DNA from: Hymenobacter sp. 15J16-1T3B
GTDB taxonomy: Bacteria; Bacteroidota; Bacteroidia; Cytophagales; Hymenobacteraceae
Direction of reading: 5' to 3'
DNA length: 64,000 bases
NCBI RefSeq assembly: GCF_020711235.1
Contig: NZ_JAJFAV010000013.1
Coordinates: forward strand, 121,977-185,976
Both the position numbers and the translations under genes were made by a program. Positions 25,046-33,011 of this stretch are shown in pieces. The notes below the pieces were generated by a model, which searched no databases, was not told where the DNA came from, and worked only from the letters and a program-made list of their open reading frames with translations. Position 1 is the stretch's first letter, and every line of letters begins with the position of its first letter.

Positions 25046-25642
25046 TTAGTACCGCCCGACGGTCGTGGAAATAGCTTCGTAGTAACCGCGCAGCAGGGTG
25101 TAGCCGTCGGCATTCAGGCTGCCCGTTGAGGTCAGGTACACGTAGTTGCCGGCCGAATCCTTGGCCTCCCACAAGTTGCTGATGCTGGCCAAGTAGCCGG
25201 TAATCTGGTTGTACTTGCGGGTGTCGGAGTTGATCAGCACCTCGTAGTACGTGTCGAGCACCACGGGTTTGCCCCCGCCCCAGCCCACGGGCAGCATGGT
25301 GAAGGAAAACGTATCCGGGGTGTGCACCAGCGTCCACACGTCGAACGTAAACGGCGTGGATTCGAGGAAGCTCGCATCAGTGCGGCTGAGTCCGCCGCCT
25401 ACTTGCTCCAGGGAGGTGACCACCCGCAGCGTGTTCACGCTGCTGAACGTGTTGGCGCGCAGCGTGGCCGTGAAGGGCTTTGAGTCGTAGGTCCCGGTGA
25501 CGCGGATTTCTATGCCGCGGTCTTTGCTCACGCCCTCTTGGGCGGTGGTGATGCTTGGCTCGGGCACCACTGCTGCTTTTTCGCACCCGGTGGCCAGCAA
25601 CAAGCTGCCTATTATCAGCACGAGGTAGGGAAATTTTTTCAT
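25046..25642 (-). CDS. Predicted lipoprotein, function unknown
   Basis: A 198-residue lipoprotein. The start is ATG 25640-25642 (MKKFPYLVLIIGSLLLATGC), giving a textbook lipobox LLATGC at residue 20. The rest has many beta strands (IEIRVTGTYDSKPFTATL, TFSSVNTLRVVTSLEQV, FTFDVWTLVHTPDTFSFTM, VVLDTYYEVLINSDTRKY). It resembles small surface lipoproteins of Bacteroidota, without a recognisable domain. The upstream region (25643-26045) is very AT-rich and would hold its promoter. Codon use is less GC-biased than the neighbours, but I have not quantified this. Confidence 0.8.
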   Translation of the reverse strand: MKKFPYLVLIIGSLLLATGCEKAAVVPEPSITTAQEGVSKDRGIEIRVTGTYDSKPFTATLRANTFSSVNTLRVVTSLEQVGGGLSRTDASFLESTPFTFDVWTLVHTPDTFSFTMLPVGWGGGKPVVLDTYYEVLINSDTRKYNQITGYLASISNLWEAKDSAGNYVYLTSTGSLNADGYTLLRGYYEAISTTVGRY

Positions 25643-26045
25643 GACGCTGAAATTTTTAAATGGGTAAGACACCCTAACAAATTCCACTTTTTAAACATGA
25701 ATTATTAATAATTCTAAGGGTATTTTATCAAAGCTTACATCAACTTTAATTATTGACATTCAAATCATTAACAATATCAAAAACCAAATATCAGCGTGCT
25801 TATACCTGCATAAGCCCGACCATTAACAGCCGCCTTACAATTGATTATTTATTTGTTCCACTAATAATTCAAGCGTATTATTGACGTCAATTGAATCGAT
25901 AGCCGAATAAATAATTACTGTTGGGTTGCTGTTTATTCCTAGCAACTTGCCTGTGTGCAGCACCCCGGTGGGCCACGACACGGGGATATCGGCGCCCGCC
26001 CCCTGGGCCGGTTGCGCTACCTTTGCGGCCTTTCCTGCTTTGCTT
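25643..26045. other. AT-rich intergenic island
   Basis: About 400 bp with no gene I can support. 25650-25925 is markedly AT-rich against its high-GC surroundings, with runs such as AATTATTAATAATT. It would carry the divergent promoters of the lipoprotein gene (minus) and the MATE gene (plus). A minus-strand frame ending at 25835 reads like protein (see findings) but lacks a start in the AT-rich part. Confidence 0.6.
26018..26025 (+). promoter_or_regulatory. Bacteroidota -7 element TACCTTTG before the MATE gene
   Basis: An exact TAnnTTTG match 20 nt before ATG 26046. No clear -33 TTG at the usual spacing. Confidence 0.55.
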
Positions 26046-27419
26046 ATGGCCCTGGCCGACCTCCGTCCGCATTTTCGTCCTACCATACTGCTGGCCTACC
26101 CGGTGGTGCTGAGCCAGCTCGGCCACGTGCTGGTCAACGTGGTCGACAGCGTGGTGGTGGGCCACACCGGCACCGTGCCGCTGGCGGCCGTGTCGCTCGG
26201 GGTAAGCGTGGTCACGGTGCTGATGGTACTGGGCCTCGGCCTCTCCATGGGCATCACGCCGCTGGTAGCAGCCGCCGACGGGCAGCGCGACGTGCCGCGC
26301 ATCGGGCAGCTGCTGGTGGGCGGGGTGCTGCAGTGCGCGGTGGCTGGCGTGTTGCTGGCGGCGGCGGGCTGGGCGCTGGTGCCGCTGCTGCGCTATTTGC
26401 ACCAACCGCCGGCCGTAGTGGCCCTGGCCGTTCCCTGGATCCGGGTGATGCTGCTGTCGCTGATTCCGCTGATGGTGTTTCAGGGCTTTCGGCAGTTTGC
26501 CGAAGGCCTGGGGCTGACGCGGCAGGCCATGCAGCTCTCCATTCTGGCCAACGTCGTCAACGGCGTGCTGTGCTACGCCCTGGTGTACGGCCAGCTGGGC
26601 GCCCCGCACCTGGGCATGATGGGCGCTGCCTGGGCCACGCTGGCGGCCCGCACGCTGATGGCCCTGCTAATGGCCGGCTACGTGCTGCGCGCCCCGCGCC
26701 TGCAGCCCTACCGCGACGCCGTCGGCCGCTGGCGCTTCGACGCGGACACGCAGCGGCGCCTGCTCGCGCTGAGCTTGCCCATCGGGGCCCAAATGGTGTT
26801 TGAGGTCGGCGCGTTCAGCGTATCGGCCATCATGGCGGGCTGGCTGGGTGCCACCGTGCAGGCGGCCCACCAGATTGCCATCAACGTGGCCTCGGTCACT
26901 TACATGGCTGCCAGCGGCATCAGCACGGCGGCCACCATCCGGGTGGGCCGGCAGCGCGGACTCGGCGACGCCGCGGGCGCCCGCCGGGCCGGCTACGCGG
27001 CCTACATCCTCACGTTCGGCTTTATGGCCAGCATGGGCCTGCTGTTGGTGCTGGGGCGGCACGTTATTCCGCAGCTCTACAACACCGACCCGGGCGTGGT
27101 GGCCCAAGCCGCTACGCTGCTGCTCATTGCGGCCCTGTTTCAGGTTTCCGACGGCTTGCAGGTGGTGGGCCTGGGGGCCTTGCGCGGGCTGGAAGACGTA
27201 AAAATCCCGTCCTTGGTGGCGCTGGTTTCCTACTGGGTGCTGGCCTTGCCGCTGAGCTACGCCCTGGGCTTCGGCCTGGGCTGGGGCGCGGCGGGCGTGT
27301 GGGTGGGGCTGCTGGCGGGGCTTTCCGCGGTAGCCTTAGTGCTGCTGCGGCGGTTCGGGCGCGAAACCTTTTACCCGGGCCTGCCCGGCCCCGAGCAATT
27401 GAACGAAACGGCGGGGTAG
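26046..27419 (+). CDS. MATE-family multidrug/Na+ antiporter
   Basis: A 457-residue inner-membrane transporter with about 12 predicted helices, two homologous halves. The start is ATG 26046 (MALADLRPHFRPTILLAYPVV); the frame is open 40 codons upstream, but that part overlaps the -7 element. Typical MATE landmarks include LLAYPVVLSQLGHVLVNVVDSVVVGHTGTV in the first helices, FQGFRQFAEGLGLTR, and AAHQIAINVASVTYMAASGIS in the second half. Members export drugs or metabolites in exchange for Na+ or H+; closest in pattern to the NorM branch. The substrate is unknown. Confidence 0.95.
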   Translation: MALADLRPHFRPTILLAYPVVLSQLGHVLVNVVDSVVVGHTGTVPLAAVSLGVSVVTVLMVLGLGLSMGITPLVAAADGQRDVPRIGQLLVGGVLQCAVAGVLLAAAGWALVPLLRYLHQPPAVVALAVPWIRVMLLSLIPLMVFQGFRQFAEGLGLTRQAMQLSILANVVNGVLCYALVYGQLGAPHLGMMGAAWATLAARTLMALLMAGYVLRAPRLQPYRDAVGRWRFDADTQRRLLALSLPIGAQMVFEVGAFSVSAIMAGWLGATVQAAHQIAINVASVTYMAASGISTAATIRVGRQRGLGDAAGARRAGYAAYILTFGFMASMGLLLVLGRHVIPQLYNTDPGVVAQAATLLLIAALFQVSDGLQVVGLGALRGLEDVKIPSLVALVSYWVLALPLSYALGFGLGWGAAGVWVGLLAGLSAVALVLLRRFGRETFYPGLPGPEQLNETAG

Positions 27420-27442
27420 CGGCGTTGAAGCAGCGGGTTACG

Positions 27443-27450
27443 TAGTTTTG
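27443..27450 (+). promoter_or_regulatory. Bacteroidota -7 element TAGTTTTG before the DUF922 gene
   Basis: A TAnnTTTG match 18 nt before ATG 27469. A call by motif only. Confidence 0.45.
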
Positions 27451-27468
27451 CTTTTCCTGGTTGCACTT

Positions 27469-28089
27469 ATGCTAGATTTTCTGCTCCTGCCCTTGTTCTT
27501 GCGCGTGCTGCCGTTCGCGGCCCCGGTACCGGCCCCACGCCCGGCCCTCGTCCGCCAAACGCCCGCGCCGGCCAAGGAACTGCTGGCGTGGTCGGCCAGC
27601 CGGCCGCTGACCTGGGCCGACTTCAAGGGCCGGCCCAACACCGCCGACCCGCTGCACGCGCTGACCACGGCCAACATCGGGGCGCAGATCGGCTGCCAGG
27701 ACTACGTGTTTTCGGCCAACGTGCTGGCCACCTTCACGCCGTCCGAATCGTGGGTGAAGTCGCCGCACACCGAATCGGTGGCCCTGCTGCACCACGAGCA
27801 GGTGCACTTCGACCTGACGGAAGTGCACGCCCGGCAGTTGCGCCAAAAGCTCAAGACGCTCAAGTTCGACTGCGAGCATCTGCAGCCGGCTTTCAACAAC
27901 GTGATGAAGGTGGCCATTGCCAACTGGCAGCGCGAGCAACAGCGCTACGACGTGGACACCAACCACGGCCTGAACTTGATCAAGCAGAAAACCTGGGACG
28001 ACCAGGTGCTGCAGCGCCTGACCGCGCTGCAGGCCTACGCCGCCCCGGCACCAGCCGCCCCGGGCACGGCCTCGTCGTCGGGCCAGTAG
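27469..28089 (+). CDS. DUF922 family predicted secreted zinc protease
   Basis: A 206-residue protein; the start is ATG 27469 (MLDFLLLPLFLRVLPFA), which begins a signal-peptide-like hydrophobic stretch. Seven codons upstream a TTG would also be in frame but overlaps the -7 element. The DUF922 pattern is visible: LTWADFKG near residue 48, and the catalytic-like HHEQVHFDLTEVHARQL (H-E-x-x-H variant with HEQVH, about residue 107). DUF922 members are predicted zinc proteases of the periplasm. The C-terminus is Ala/Pro-rich. The next gene (CsaA) starts 34 nt downstream. Confidence 0.85.
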   Translation: MLDFLLLPLFLRVLPFAAPVPAPRPALVRQTPAPAKELLAWSASRPLTWADFKGRPNTADPLHALTTANIGAQIGCQDYVFSANVLATFTPSESWVKSPHTESVALLHHEQVHFDLTEVHARQLRQKLKTLKFDCEHLQPAFNNVMKVAIANWQREQQRYDVDTNHGLNLIKQKTWDDQVLQRLTALQAYAAPAPAAPGTASSSGQ

Positions 28090-28123
28090 CCTGGCACAAG
28101 GCCGGAGCGCGTAATTTGCGCCC

Positions 28124-28474
28124 ATGCCTGACCCTACCGCCCCCATCACCTGGGCCGACTTTGAGCGCGTGGACCTGCGCGTGGGCACCATCGTGGATGC
28201 CCAGCCCTTTCCGGAAGCCCGCAAGCCGGCCATTCGCCTCCTCATCGACCTCGGCCCGGAGCTGGGGCTAAAGAAATCCAGCGCCCAGCTTACCGCCCTT
28301 TACACGCCCGAAACCCTGCTGGGCCGGCAGGTGCTGTGCGTGGTCAACTTTCCGCCCCGCCAGATCGGGCCCATGCGCTCCGAAGTGCTGGTGACGGGCG
28401 CCGCCGACGCCGAGGGCCGCATTGTGCTGGCCTCGTTTGCCGGACCGCTGCCCAACGGCAGCCGGCTCATATAA
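28124..28474 (+). CDS. csaA: CsaA, tRNA-binding-domain protein
   Basis: A 116-residue protein with an oligonucleotide/oligosaccharide-binding fold related to the tRNA-binding domains of methionyl-tRNA synthetases and Trbp111. The start is ATG 28124 (MPDPTAPITWADFERVDLRVG). Conserved: FERVDLRVGTIVDAQPFPEARKPA, then SAQLTALYTPETLLGRQVLCVVNF, RQIGPMRSEVLVTGA, and the C-terminal PLPNGSRLI. Members act as dimers and have been reported to bind tRNA and to act as secretion chaperones in Bacillus. Whether it takes part in export here is inference. Confidence 0.93.
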   Translation: MPDPTAPITWADFERVDLRVGTIVDAQPFPEARKPAIRLLIDLGPELGLKKSSAQLTALYTPETLLGRQVLCVVNFPPRQIGPMRSEVLVTGAADAEGRIVLASFAGPLPNGSRLI

Positions 28475-28485
28475 GCCCCCACGAC

Positions 28486-28536
28486 CAACGGCCGCCGACG
28501 GCTTCCGAAATCAGCTCGGAGCGTCGGCGGCCGTTG
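28486..28536. terminator. 15-bp stem-loop between csaA and a convergent gene
   Basis: CAACGGCCGCCGACG (28486-28500) pairs with CGTCGGCGGCCGTTG (28522-28536). No T-run follows, but it is placed as a convergent-gene terminator. Confidence 0.6.
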
Positions 28537-28562
28537 CGCGGTTCAGCTCGGGACGGGAGGCG

Positions 28563-28931
28563 TTACCAGGTTTTAATCGGGGTGCCGCCGTTTTGCCGGG
28601 CCTGAATGCTGTCGACCACGGTGGTGTAAATTTCTTCCAGGTCTTTGCCGTGCGTGGCGTAGTAGCGCATGCTTTCCCGGAAAGCTTCTTCGTTGGTGTC
28701 GTGGCGCCAGTACACCTGTTTGACCTGTTCGCGGTAAAGCACCCGGGCTGAATCGTGGGGCAGGCGCGAGGCCTCTACCCGCGCCTCGGTCACGTGCAGG
28801 TCGACGAGCAGGCTGACCAGCTGCGGGCGGGGCAGTAGCTTGGCGGGGGGCACTTGTTCTTCGGGCCGCTCGCACTGACTCAGCAGCACGGGCGCCAGGG
28901 CCAGCAGGACGGTACGCAGCAGGTTCTTCAC
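28563..28931 (-). CDS. DUF4296 domain lipoprotein, GTG start
   Basis: A 122-residue lipoprotein. The start is a GTG at 28929-28931 (M/V-KNLLRTVLLALAPVLLSQC), which gives a short signal peptide with lipobox LLSQC at residue 19; no ATG fits. The body (LPRPQLVSLLVDLHVTEARV, then VLYREQVKQVYWRHDTNEEAFRESMRYYATHGKDLEEIYTTVVDSI in overall pattern) matches DUF4296, small Bacteroidota lipoproteins of unknown function. The -7 element TATTTTTG ends only 4 nt before the GTG, so the mRNA is probably leaderless. It is divergent from the DUF58 gene. Confidence 0.85.
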   Translation of the reverse strand: MKNLLRTVLLALAPVLLSQCERPEEQVPPAKLLPRPQLVSLLVDLHVTEARVEASRLPHDSARVLYREQVKQVYWRHDTNEEAFRESMRYYATHGKDLEEIYTTVVDSIQARQNGGTPIKTW

Positions 28932-28935
28932 CCGG

Positions 28936-28943
28936 CAAAAATA
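28936..28943 (-). promoter_or_regulatory. -7 element TATTTTTG abutting a GTG start
   Basis: Exact TAnnTTTG on the minus strand, 4 nt before the start codon of the DUF4296 gene. Confidence 0.5.
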
Positions 28944-28981
28944 GCACTTGCCCGCCGTACCGTTATTTTAGCCGCCCCGCC

Positions 28982-29902
28982 ATGTCCACTTCCGCCCCCG
29001 ACACCTCGCTTCAGGCCATTCTGCGCCGCCTGCGCCAGCTCGAAATCCGCATCCGCAAGGTGGTGGACGCGCAGCTGCAGGGCGACTTTCACTCCGTGTT
29101 CAAGGGCACCGGGCTGGAATTCGACGACGTGCGCCAGTACCAGTACGGCGACGAAGTGCGCGCCATCGACTGGGCCGTATCGGCCAAGGGCCACGGTACC
29201 TTCGTGAAAACCTACAAGGAGGAGCGCGAACAATCGGTGGTGCTGCTGCTCGACGTGAGCCGCTCCCAGCAGGTGGGCGCCGAGGGCCGGCGCAAACTCG
29301 ACGTGGCCCGCGAAATCTGCGGCATCCTAGCGTTGTCGGCCGCCCGGCAAGACGCGCAGCTCGGCGTGCTGGCGTTTTCCGACCAGAAAGAGCTGTACCT
29401 GCCCGCCGGCAAGGGCTTGCGCCACGCCTATGCCCTGATCAAGGCCATTTTCGGGCTGCAGCCCCAGAGCGCGGGCACCAACGTGGCGGCCGGCATCCGG
29501 CAGGCCCTGGGCCTGCTCAAGCGCCGCAGCCTAGTGCTGCTGCTCTCCGACTTCATCGACACCGACTACGAGCGGGAGCTGACCATGCTGGCCCGCAAGC
29601 ACGACCTCATCGTGGTGCAGCTGCTCGACCGCCGCGAGCAGGAATTTCCGCCCCTGGGCATTGTGCCCCTACGCGACCAGGAAACCGGCCGCACCGTGTG
29701 GGTGAACACCTCCTCCAAGGCTTGGCGGGCCCGCTACCGCGCCACCTATGAGCAAAACCGGGAGCAAATTGGGCAGATCTGCCGCCGCCACCGCACGTCT
29801 TTCCTCAGCATTGCTACCGACGTGGACTACCTGCCGCAACTGGTGAGCCTGTTTCGTTTGCGCCAGCGCCGCGGCGCCCAACCCCAATCCCCCGCCGCGT
29901 GA
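28982..29902 (+). CDS. DUF58 domain protein of the Bat-type cluster
   Basis: A 306-residue cytoplasmic protein starting at ATG 28982 (MSTSAPDTSLQAILRR). The DUF58 signature is LQGDFHSVFKGTGLEFDDVR, YQYGDEVRAIDWAVSAKG, followed by a von Willebrand A-like half (VVLLLDVSRSQQVGAEGR, in which D-x-S-x-S is the MIDAS-like site, and LVLLLSDFIDTDYE). In Bacteroidota such genes sit with a MoxR AAA+ ATPase and BatA-E in the aerotolerance operon; here the MoxR gene is not in the window. The stop overlaps the next gene's GTG by 4 nt (GTGA), showing translational coupling. Confidence 0.92.
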   Translation: MSTSAPDTSLQAILRRLRQLEIRIRKVVDAQLQGDFHSVFKGTGLEFDDVRQYQYGDEVRAIDWAVSAKGHGTFVKTYKEEREQSVVLLLDVSRSQQVGAEGRRKLDVAREICGILALSAARQDAQLGVLAFSDQKELYLPAGKGLRHAYALIKAIFGLQPQSAGTNVAAGIRQALGLLKRRSLVLLLSDFIDTDYERELTMLARKHDLIVVQLLDRREQEFPPLGIVPLRDQETGRTVWVNTSSKAWRARYRATYEQNREQIGQICRRHRTSFLSIATDVDYLPQLVSLFRLRQRRGAQPQSPAA

Positions 29903-30888
29903 GCCAGCTCCTGCCCTCTTTGCGCTGGCCGGCGCTGCTGGCCGCGGGCCTGCTGGGCTGGCCGGCTGCGGCGGGCACGGGCCAGGCGCCCGGGCAAGCC
30001 CCAGCAGCCGGAACCGCGGTGGCCGATTCGTTGCCCCTGGGCCGCTTCGTGCGCCCCGCCGTGCGCGTGGGCGAGCTGGTGGAGTACGAGCTGACGTTTC
30101 GCCACGCACCGGGTCTGAACGTGATTTTTCCCGACTCGACGGCCGAATTCAAGCCCTTTGAGTACGTGCACCGCCGCTACTGGCCCACGCGCACGCGCCA
30201 GGGCCTCAGCCTCGACCGCTGCCGCTACGTGCTGCGCACGTTCGCCCTCGACTCGGTGCAGGCGCTGCGCCTGCCCGTGACGGTGCTGCGCGGCCGCGAC
30301 TCGGTGCTGGTGTACGGCCCGGCGGCCGCCGTGCGGCTGGTGCGCACCGCCCCGCGCCTGGCCCCCGACGAGGCGCTGCCGCCGCTGCGCCAAGCCACCG
30401 CGCTGCTGCCCTTGGAGGAACGCATCAACTACCCGTACTGGCTGGCCGGGGCGGCGGCCGTGCTGGTGCTGGCCGGCGTGGTGTGGTGGACGTTTGGGCG
30501 CAACCTCCGCCAGCGCTACCGCCGCTACCGCACGGCCCGCAACCACGTGTACTTTTTGGCCCAGTACGCCCGCCACCTGGAGCGCTTTCAGCTCAGCCGC
30601 TCCCTGGCCAACATGGAGCGGGCCATTACGCTCTGGAAAAACTACTTGGCCCGCCTCGAAGGCAACTCCCTGAACACGCTCACCACCAAGGAAATCGTGG
30701 CGCACTACGGCGGCGACGCCGACGTGGCCACCGCCCTGCGCCTGGCCGACCGCGTCATCTACGGCAACCAGCAGCCCGACGAAGCCGCCGAGCAAACCGA
30801 CCACGCCCTCGACGCGCTGCGCCGTTTCGCCGACCGCCGCTACGCCCTGGTGCGCGCCGCCCAGAAGGGCCAGGGCGTGCGGGTGTAA
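29899..30888 (+). CDS. BatD/DUF4381-like membrane protein
   Basis: A 329-residue protein starting at the GTG at 29899, overlapping the DUF58 stop. It has an N-terminal signal (LPSLRWPALLAAGLLGWPAAAG), a periplasmic beta-rich part (about 45-175: VGELVEYELTFRHAPGLNVIF, LTVPVTVLRGRDSVLVYG in pattern), a transmembrane helix at about 177-197 (YWLAGAAAVLVLAGVVWW) and a cytoplasmic helical tail (about 200-329). This matches the layout of BatD or DUF4381-type partners of BatA and DUF58. The gene after it (BatA) is separated by a repeat element. Confidence 0.75.
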   Translation: MSQLLPSLRWPALLAAGLLGWPAAAGTGQAPGQAPAAGTAVADSLPLGRFVRPAVRVGELVEYELTFRHAPGLNVIFPDSTAEFKPFEYVHRRYWPTRTRQGLSLDRCRYVLRTFALDSVQALRLPVTVLRGRDSVLVYGPAAAVRLVRTAPRLAPDEALPPLRQATALLPLEERINYPYWLAGAAAVLVLAGVVWWTFGRNLRQRYRRYRTARNHVYFLAQYARHLERFQLSRSLANMERAITLWKNYLARLEGNSLNTLTTKEIVAHYGGDADVATALRLADRVIYGNQQPDEAAEQTDHALDALRRFADRRYALVRAAQKGQGVRV

Positions 30889-30916
30889 GGTTATAGCTAG
30901 ATATAACGGGCAAAGG

Positions 30917-31085
30917 CGTCGTGTCGAGCTGGTTGATACCTCCCGCGGGCGGACGTTGAACGACAAGCGCAGCACGTCATGCCGAGGCAGCTGAGGCAGC
31001 TCGCGGGCTGACGTACGAGGGCAATCAGCCTGAGGAAAGAAAGTTACTAACCGGCGTGATGTCTCGGCTGCGCTTGACCTGACGG
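30917..31085. repeat. Palindromic repeat cluster, CGTCATG-TCGAG family
   Basis: Two direct degenerate copies (30917-30956 and 30975-31014, each ending GCGGGC-GACGT) and one inverted copy (31051-31085). The consensus resembles the 45102-45194 element. No gene is recognisable in 30889-31182. Confidence 0.65.
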
Positions 31086-31167
31086 CCGTGTTGCGGTTGC
31101 TTTTCTCGCGCAAACCCGCCCTCTCCTACCCGCACAAGCTCCCCGTCTCCCACCCTGCCCCGCTGCC

Positions 31168-31175
31168 TATCTTTG
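31168..31175 (+). promoter_or_regulatory. -7 element TATCTTTG before batA
   Basis: An exact TAnnTTTG match with 7 nt between it and ATG 31183. It suggests batA has its own near-leaderless promoter despite lying downstream of the other Bat-type genes. Confidence 0.55.
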
Positions 31176-31182
31176 CGCCCGC

Positions 31183-32232
31183 ATGAACCATTTCTGGCAG
31201 CAATTCCTGGCTCCCGTCTTCGACGGGCTGCGCTACAGCACTCTGGCGGGCTACACCTGGGCCTACCCGCGGCTGCTCCTGCTGCTGCCGGCCGTGGTGC
31301 TGCTGTTTTTGCTGCGCGAAGGGCTGGCCCAGCGCCGCCGCGCCAAGCTGGGCGTGGCCTTCGTGCGCGGGCAGGCGCGGGCCCACTGGAGCGCCCTGCT
31401 GCGCTTTTTGCCCGACGTGGTGCTGGGGCTGAGCCTGATGATGGGCGTGCTGGCCCTGGCCCGCCCCCAGCGCACCGACGAGCGGGTGGAGCAGTCGGGC
31501 CGCGGCATCGACATTGTGCTGGCCGTCGACGTATCGGCTTCCATGGAGCTACAGGACCTGCAGCCCAACCGCCTCGAAGCCGCCAAGCGCGTGGCCCGGG
31601 CCTTCGTGCAAGGCCGCCGCGGCGACCGGATCGGCCTGGTGGCCTTTGCCGGCGACGCCTACTCCGTGCTGCCCCTTACCACCGACTACGAGCTGCTGCA
31701 GGAGGAGCTGCAGAACCTGCGCCTGGGGCTGATTCCGACCGACGGCACAGCCATCGGCACGGCGCTGGGCGTGGCCACCAACCGCCTGCGCGCCGCCCCC
31801 GGCCGCTCCCGCGTCTGCATTTTGCTTTCCGACGGCGAAAACACCGCCGGTGCCCTCGACCCGCTCACGGCCGCCCAACTGGCCCACTCCTTCGGGCTGA
31901 AGCTCTACACCATCGGGCTGGGCAAGGACGGGCGCGTGCCCTACGGCAAGGACGAGCTGGGCCGCCCGCGCTACGTGGAAACCCGCCTCGACGAGACGAC
32001 CATGCGCCAGATTGCCAGCGCCGGCGAGGGGCAGTTTTTCCGCGCTACCGACAACTCGGCCCTGCAACGCATTTTTGCCCGCATCAACCAGCTGGAGCAG
32101 TCCGAAATCAAGCTCACCCGCTACCGCAACACCCACGACTACTACCGCTACTACCTGTACTGGTGCGTGGGATTGTGGCTGCTGTGGCTGGGGCTGAAAA
32201 ATACCTTCCTGGCCAACGCCATGGAAGATTAG
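31183..32232 (+). CDS. batA: BatA-like vWA-domain membrane protein
   Basis: A 349-residue inner-membrane protein. Predicted helices are near residues 27-45 (PRLLLLLPAVVLLFLL), 70-90 and a C-terminal one at about 321-338 (YYLYWCVGLWLLWLG). Between them lies a von Willebrand A domain with a full MIDAS: AVDVSASM (DxSxS), then DGTAIGTALGV (Thr), then LLSDGENTAG (Asp). The domain binds a metal ion and partner proteins. BatA is part of the Bacteroidota aerotolerance operon; the partner BatB/C/E genes are not seen here. The start is ATG 31183. Confidence 0.93.
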   Translation: MNHFWQQFLAPVFDGLRYSTLAGYTWAYPRLLLLLPAVVLLFLLREGLAQRRRAKLGVAFVRGQARAHWSALLRFLPDVVLGLSLMMGVLALARPQRTDERVEQSGRGIDIVLAVDVSASMELQDLQPNRLEAAKRVARAFVQGRRGDRIGLVAFAGDAYSVLPLTTDYELLQEELQNLRLGLIPTDGTAIGTALGVATNRLRAAPGRSRVCILLSDGENTAGALDPLTAAQLAHSFGLKLYTIGLGKDGRVPYGKDELGRPRYVETRLDETTMRQIASAGEGQFFRATDNSALQRIFARINQLEQSEIKLTRYRNTHDYYRYYLYWCVGLWLLWLGLKNTFLANAMED

Positions 32233-32272
32233 CGGCGGCGCGGCGGCTAGCGGACTGGCGCGACGCAGCCGC

Positions 32273-32280
32273 TACCTTTG
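32273..32280 (+). promoter_or_regulatory. -7 element TACCTTTG before yggS
   Basis: Exact TAnnTTTG with 8 nt to ATG 32289. Confidence 0.5.
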
Positions 32281-32288
32281 CGCGCACT

Positions 32289-32963
32289 ATGTCCATTGCT
32301 TCTACCATTCAGGAATTTCAGCAGGAGCTGAGCGGCACCGGCTGCCGGCTGGTGGCCGTGTCAAAAACCCACCCCGTCGAGCTGATTCAGGAGGCCTACG
32401 ACGCGGGGCAGCGCCTGTTCGGCGAAAACCGCGTGCAGGAACTCACCGCCAAGCAGCCGGCCCTGCCCGCCGACATCGAGTGGCACCTCATCGGGCACCT
32501 GCAGACCAACAAGGTCAAGTACGTAGCCCCGTTCGTGCACACCATCCAGAGCATCGACAGCCTGAAGCTGCTGCTGGAAATCGAGCGGCAGGCGGCCCGG
32601 GCCGGGCGCGTCATCCAGGGCCTGCTGCAGTTTCACATTGCCGAGGAAGAAACCAAGTTCGGCCTCTCGCTGGCCGAAGCCGAAGCCCTGTTGCAGGAAG
32701 CCCAGCCCCAGCTGCAGCACGTGCGCCTGGCCGGCGTGATGGGCATTGCCACCAACACCGCCGACGAGCCGCAGCTGCGGCAGGAGTTTCGGACGTTGCG
32801 CGGCTACTTCGACCACCTTAAGGCCCGCTACTTCGCCGCTGACGCCGGCTTTCGCGAAATTTCCATGGGCATGAGCGGCGACTACCGCCTGGCCATCGAG
32901 GAAGGCAGCACGCTCATTCGCGTGGGCAGCGCCATCTTCGGCCACCGCGCCTACCCGGCCTGA
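32289..32963 (+). CDS. yggS: YggS-family PLP homeostasis protein
   Basis: A 224-residue cytoplasmic protein binding pyridoxal 5'-phosphate, of the YggS/PROSC family that keeps PLP levels balanced. The start is ATG 32289 (MSIASTIQEFQQELSG); the frame upstream is open through the batA region but is a shadow. Landmarks: AVSKTHP with the PLP-binding Lys near residue 25, FGENRVQEL, WHLIGHLQTNKVK, GLLQFHIAEEETKFGLS, and GMSGDYRLAIEEGSTLIRVGSAIFG at the C-terminus. It lies 56 nt after batA but its own -7 element TACCTTTG at 32273-32280 is 8 nt upstream. Confidence 0.95.
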   Translation: MSIASTIQEFQQELSGTGCRLVAVSKTHPVELIQEAYDAGQRLFGENRVQELTAKQPALPADIEWHLIGHLQTNKVKYVAPFVHTIQSIDSLKLLLEIERQAARAGRVIQGLLQFHIAEEETKFGLSLAEAEALLQEAQPQLQHVRLAGVMGIATNTADEPQLRQEFRTLRGYFDHLKARYFAADAGFREISMGMSGDYRLAIEEGSTLIRVGSAIFGHRAYPA

Positions 32964-33011
32964 GGCCCTGGACTCTTCACCCCTTCACCCGTTCATTACT
33001 TCACCTCTGAC

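Noticed and set aside
31173..32963. A 596-residue frame spanning batA and yggS
   Set aside because: The first 370 residues are an out-of-frame shadow of batA; only the YggS part (from 32289) is real.
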